Source: Angelakisella sp. (GTDB lineage: Bacteria > Bacillota > Clostridia > Oscillospirales > Ruminococcaceae). Taken from it: a DNA stretch of 6,658 nucleotides. The position numbers were made by a program, and so were the translations under genes. Below, piece by piece: positions 5,865 to 6,658 of this stretch. Location of the stretch: the NCBI GenBank assembly GCA_022795575.1, contig JAAWGY010000125.1, positions 1-6,658 of the forward strand, read 5' to 3'. The notes beneath the pieces are model-generated. The model saw only the letters and a list, made by a program, of their open reading frames with translations, ran no database searches and was not told the DNA's origin. How positions within the stretch are numbered: position 1 is the stretch's first letter; every line of letters begins with the position of its first letter.

Positions 5865-6427
5865 CGCTGTGGGAGCGGGTAGTCGGGGTTTTCCGGCGGC
5901 TGCGGGGGACGGCGCGGGAGGGGAAGGCTTCTTTGCGGCCGGGGAAGGGGGTGGAGGCCGGCGGGAGCGAGCTGCCCGGGGGGACGGCGGAGGGGTTGGA
6001 GTTGCGGGAGGGGGGCGCCTTTCCGGCTACGGCCCGGGGCGGGGGGAGCGGGGGCGGGGCTTTTCCGGCGGCTGCGGTGGCTGAGGCGGGGGCGGCGGGG
6101 CGGTTTCCGGCCTCGGCGGAGGCGCGGGCGGGGATGGGGGCGGCCTTTCCGGCATCGGCGCGGTATGGGAGAGAGGGAGAGCTTCGGTTTCCCGGGGCTG
6201 CTTTGGGGGAGGGGTTCCGGGGGGAGTACCCGGGGTGGGCCCGGGGGGAGGGAATAGGCGGGGGAAGGTTTCCGGCGGGGGCGGGGGGCGCGGGGATGGC
6301 GGAGGCTTCGGCGGCGGCCGTGCTGGCGGGGCCGATGGAGGACGGGGCCCGGGCCCTTGCCGAGGTGCTGCGGGCGCAGCGGAGAATGTCCCCCACCGTA
6401 GGGAGCTACGGGGAAGACGTCCTGTAG
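5861..6427 (+). CDS. Unrecognised protein with seven 14-residue Phe-Pro repeats
   Basis: I do not recognise this 188-residue protein. It begins with a short amphipathic basic segment (MTLWERVVGVFRRLRG, residues 1-16), then a Gly/Glu-rich linker. Residues 52-148 consist of about seven units whose aromatic-Pro pairs fall at F54, F68, F82, F96, F110, Y123 and F137, that is every 14 residues with a single 13. The unit pattern is roughly G-x-F-P-A-x-A followed by seven Gly/Ala/Arg/Glu-rich residues. L38-P39, 16 residues before F54, may be a worn earlier copy. The C-terminus (about 147-188) is a predicted Ala/Arg helix ending MSPTVGSYGEDVL. GGAGGTG (5849-5855) and the ATGA overlap with the tube gene support this start. 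In PBSX-like order this slot holds the tail assembly chaperone (XkdN), but I see no resemblance. The regular in-frame spacing argues that it is really translated. It has almost no Lys or Cys. Confidence 0.65.
   Translation: MTLWERVVGVFRRLRGTAREGKASLRPGKGVEAGGSELPGGTAEGLELREGGAFPATARGGGSGGGAFPAAAVAEAGAAGRFPASAEARAGMGAAFPASARYGREGELRFPGAALGEGFRGEYPGWARGEGIGGGRFPAGAGGAGMAEASAAAVLAGPMEDGARALAEVLRAQRRMSPTVGSYGEDVL
5889..5905 (+). repeat. 17-nt direct repeat, copy 1 (out of repeat frame)
   Basis: TTTTCCGGCGGCTGCGG occurs here and again, identically, at 6061-6077. The distance of 172 bases is not a multiple of 3, so this copy is read VFRRLR while the second is read as part of AFPAAAV. Confidence 0.8.
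6014..6304 (+). repeat. Degenerate 42-bp tandem repeat region, seven units
   Basis: TTTCC(G/C)G cores begin at 6020, 6062, 6104, 6146, 6188 and 6269, with the related TACCCGG core at 6227. The steps are 42, 42, 42, 42, 39 and 42 bases. The units have diverged strongly between cores, while the Phe/Tyr and Pro codons and the following small residue stay, which points to old duplication followed by selection on the protein. Confidence 0.85.
6061..6077 (+). repeat. 17-nt direct repeat, copy 2 (in repeat unit 2)
   Basis: Exact second copy of the 17-base sequence at 5889-5905; here it covers the TTTTCCG core of the second 42-bp unit. Confidence 0.8.
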
Positions 6428-6471
6428 CGCCACCCCCGCCGCATCGCGCCGCAGGCCGCAAAAGTTTCGGT

Positions 6472-6491
6472 CAAGCCTTTTCAAAGGCTTG
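6472..6491. repeat. Hairpin 1 of the right-hand array
   Basis: CAAGCCTTT (6472-6480) and AAAGGCTTG (6483-6491) are exact reverse complements with only TC between, so the folded loop would be slightly larger. It begins 45 bases after the stop of the repeat protein. No T-run follows on the + strand. Confidence 0.7.
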
Positions 6492-6494
6492 CGG

Positions 6495-6515
6495 GTCCAG
6501 GGCAGAGCCCTGGGC
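6495..6515. repeat. Hairpin 2 of the right-hand array
   Basis: GTCCAGGGC (6495-6503) pairs with GCCCTGGGC (6507-6515) over 9 positions with one T-G wobble around an AGA loop. TCCAGGGC recurs at 6537-6544 and could compete for the same partner. Confidence 0.7.
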
Positions 6516-6530
6516 GCTCCCGCAGGAGCG
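6515..6530. repeat. Hairpin 3 of the right-hand array
   Basis: CGCTCC (6515-6520) and GGAGCG (6525-6530) pair perfectly around CGCA. It shares base 6515 with hairpin 2. From memory, the order of these three hairpins resembles a dispersed intergenic repeat of Faecalibacterium-like genomes. Confidence 0.65.
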
Positions 6531-6550
6531 AAAGGTTCCAGGGCGACTAC

Positions 6551-6594
6551 AAAAACCGTAGGGCTTGTGCGGAAGGGTACGAAGCCTACCGTTT
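6551..6594 (-). terminator. Imperfect hairpin with a T-run on the - strand
   Basis: Arms 6553-6566 and 6582-6594 pair at 12-13 positions with one bulge (6561) and one C-C mismatch (6557/6590) around a 15-base loop. Read on the - strand the stem ends in CGGTTTTTG, an intrinsic-terminator shape. It could end a leftward gene lying beyond the right edge, but no such gene can be confirmed from the 60-odd bases left. Confidence 0.4.
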
Positions 6595-6595
6595 G

Positions 6596-6627
6596 TTGAT
6601 TAGGTGCACCGCGTTTATCAGGTGCAC
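6596..6627. repeat. Two 14-bp near-identical direct repeats
   Basis: TTGATTAGGTGCAC (6596-6609) and TTTATCAGGTGCAC (6614-6627) match at 12 of 14 positions and are 18 bp apart. Each ends in the palindrome GTGCAC. They could be a paired protein binding site ahead of a gene to the right; no start codon with a good ribosome binding site is visible before the window ends, although GGAGG occurs at 6631-6635. Confidence 0.35.
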
Positions 6628-6658
6628 TACGGAGGAACAGGGGAACGGCCTCTGCGGA

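Noticed and set aside
6345..6356. GGGCCCGGGCCC perfect palindrome
   Set aside because: Within coding sequence of extreme G+C, where such short palindromes are expected by chance.
5756..6484. - strand open frame opposite the tube and repeat genes
   Set aside because: Pro/Arg/Ser-rich shadow; its periodicity mirrors the 42-bp repeat, and no start signal is visible.
6235..6561. + strand open frame running past the repeat gene into the hairpin array
   Set aside because: Starts inside the repeat region in another frame, has no ribosome binding site, and its end is made of hairpin repeat sequence.

Overview
The window is a GC-rich stretch carrying the head and early tail genes of a contractile-tailed (myovirus-type) prophage or phage-derived particle. 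All genes lie on the + strand. The very high G+C, strong G at third codon positions, AAGGAGG ribosome binding sites, PBSX-like gene order and the style of the intergenic hairpin repeats suggest a GC-rich Clostridia host such as the Oscillospiraceae. That host is an inference from pattern and memory; no database was searched.

Layout: 1-238 is non-coding, with two clean hairpins (16-36, 46-75) and then an A/C-rich, T-poor leader. Next come eight genes: portal (239-1387), prohead protease with a scaffold-like C-terminus (1384-2379), HK97-fold major capsid protein (2434-3447), head-tail connector (3530-3937), probable tail terminator (3934-4431), contractile tail sheath (4428-5462), tail tube (5475-5864), and an unrecognised 188-residue protein built largely of seven 14-residue repeats centred on Phe-Pro (5861-6427). 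Four junctions are ATGA overlaps. The capsid gene is the exception: it sits alone between two intergenic gaps, each holding a perfect hairpin. From 6428 to 6658 there is no gene, only a dense array of hairpins and a short direct repeat.

Together the genes supply most of a procapsid (portal, scaffold/protease, shell), the neck, and a tube with its sheath. The terminase does not lie directly before the portal. The tail assembly chaperone, tape measure and baseplate genes do not follow the tube; the repeat protein and the hairpin array stand there instead. Whether these parts lie elsewhere or are absent cannot be seen from this window. The repeat protein, and the compact cassette closed off by hairpin arrays at both ends, are the most unusual things here.
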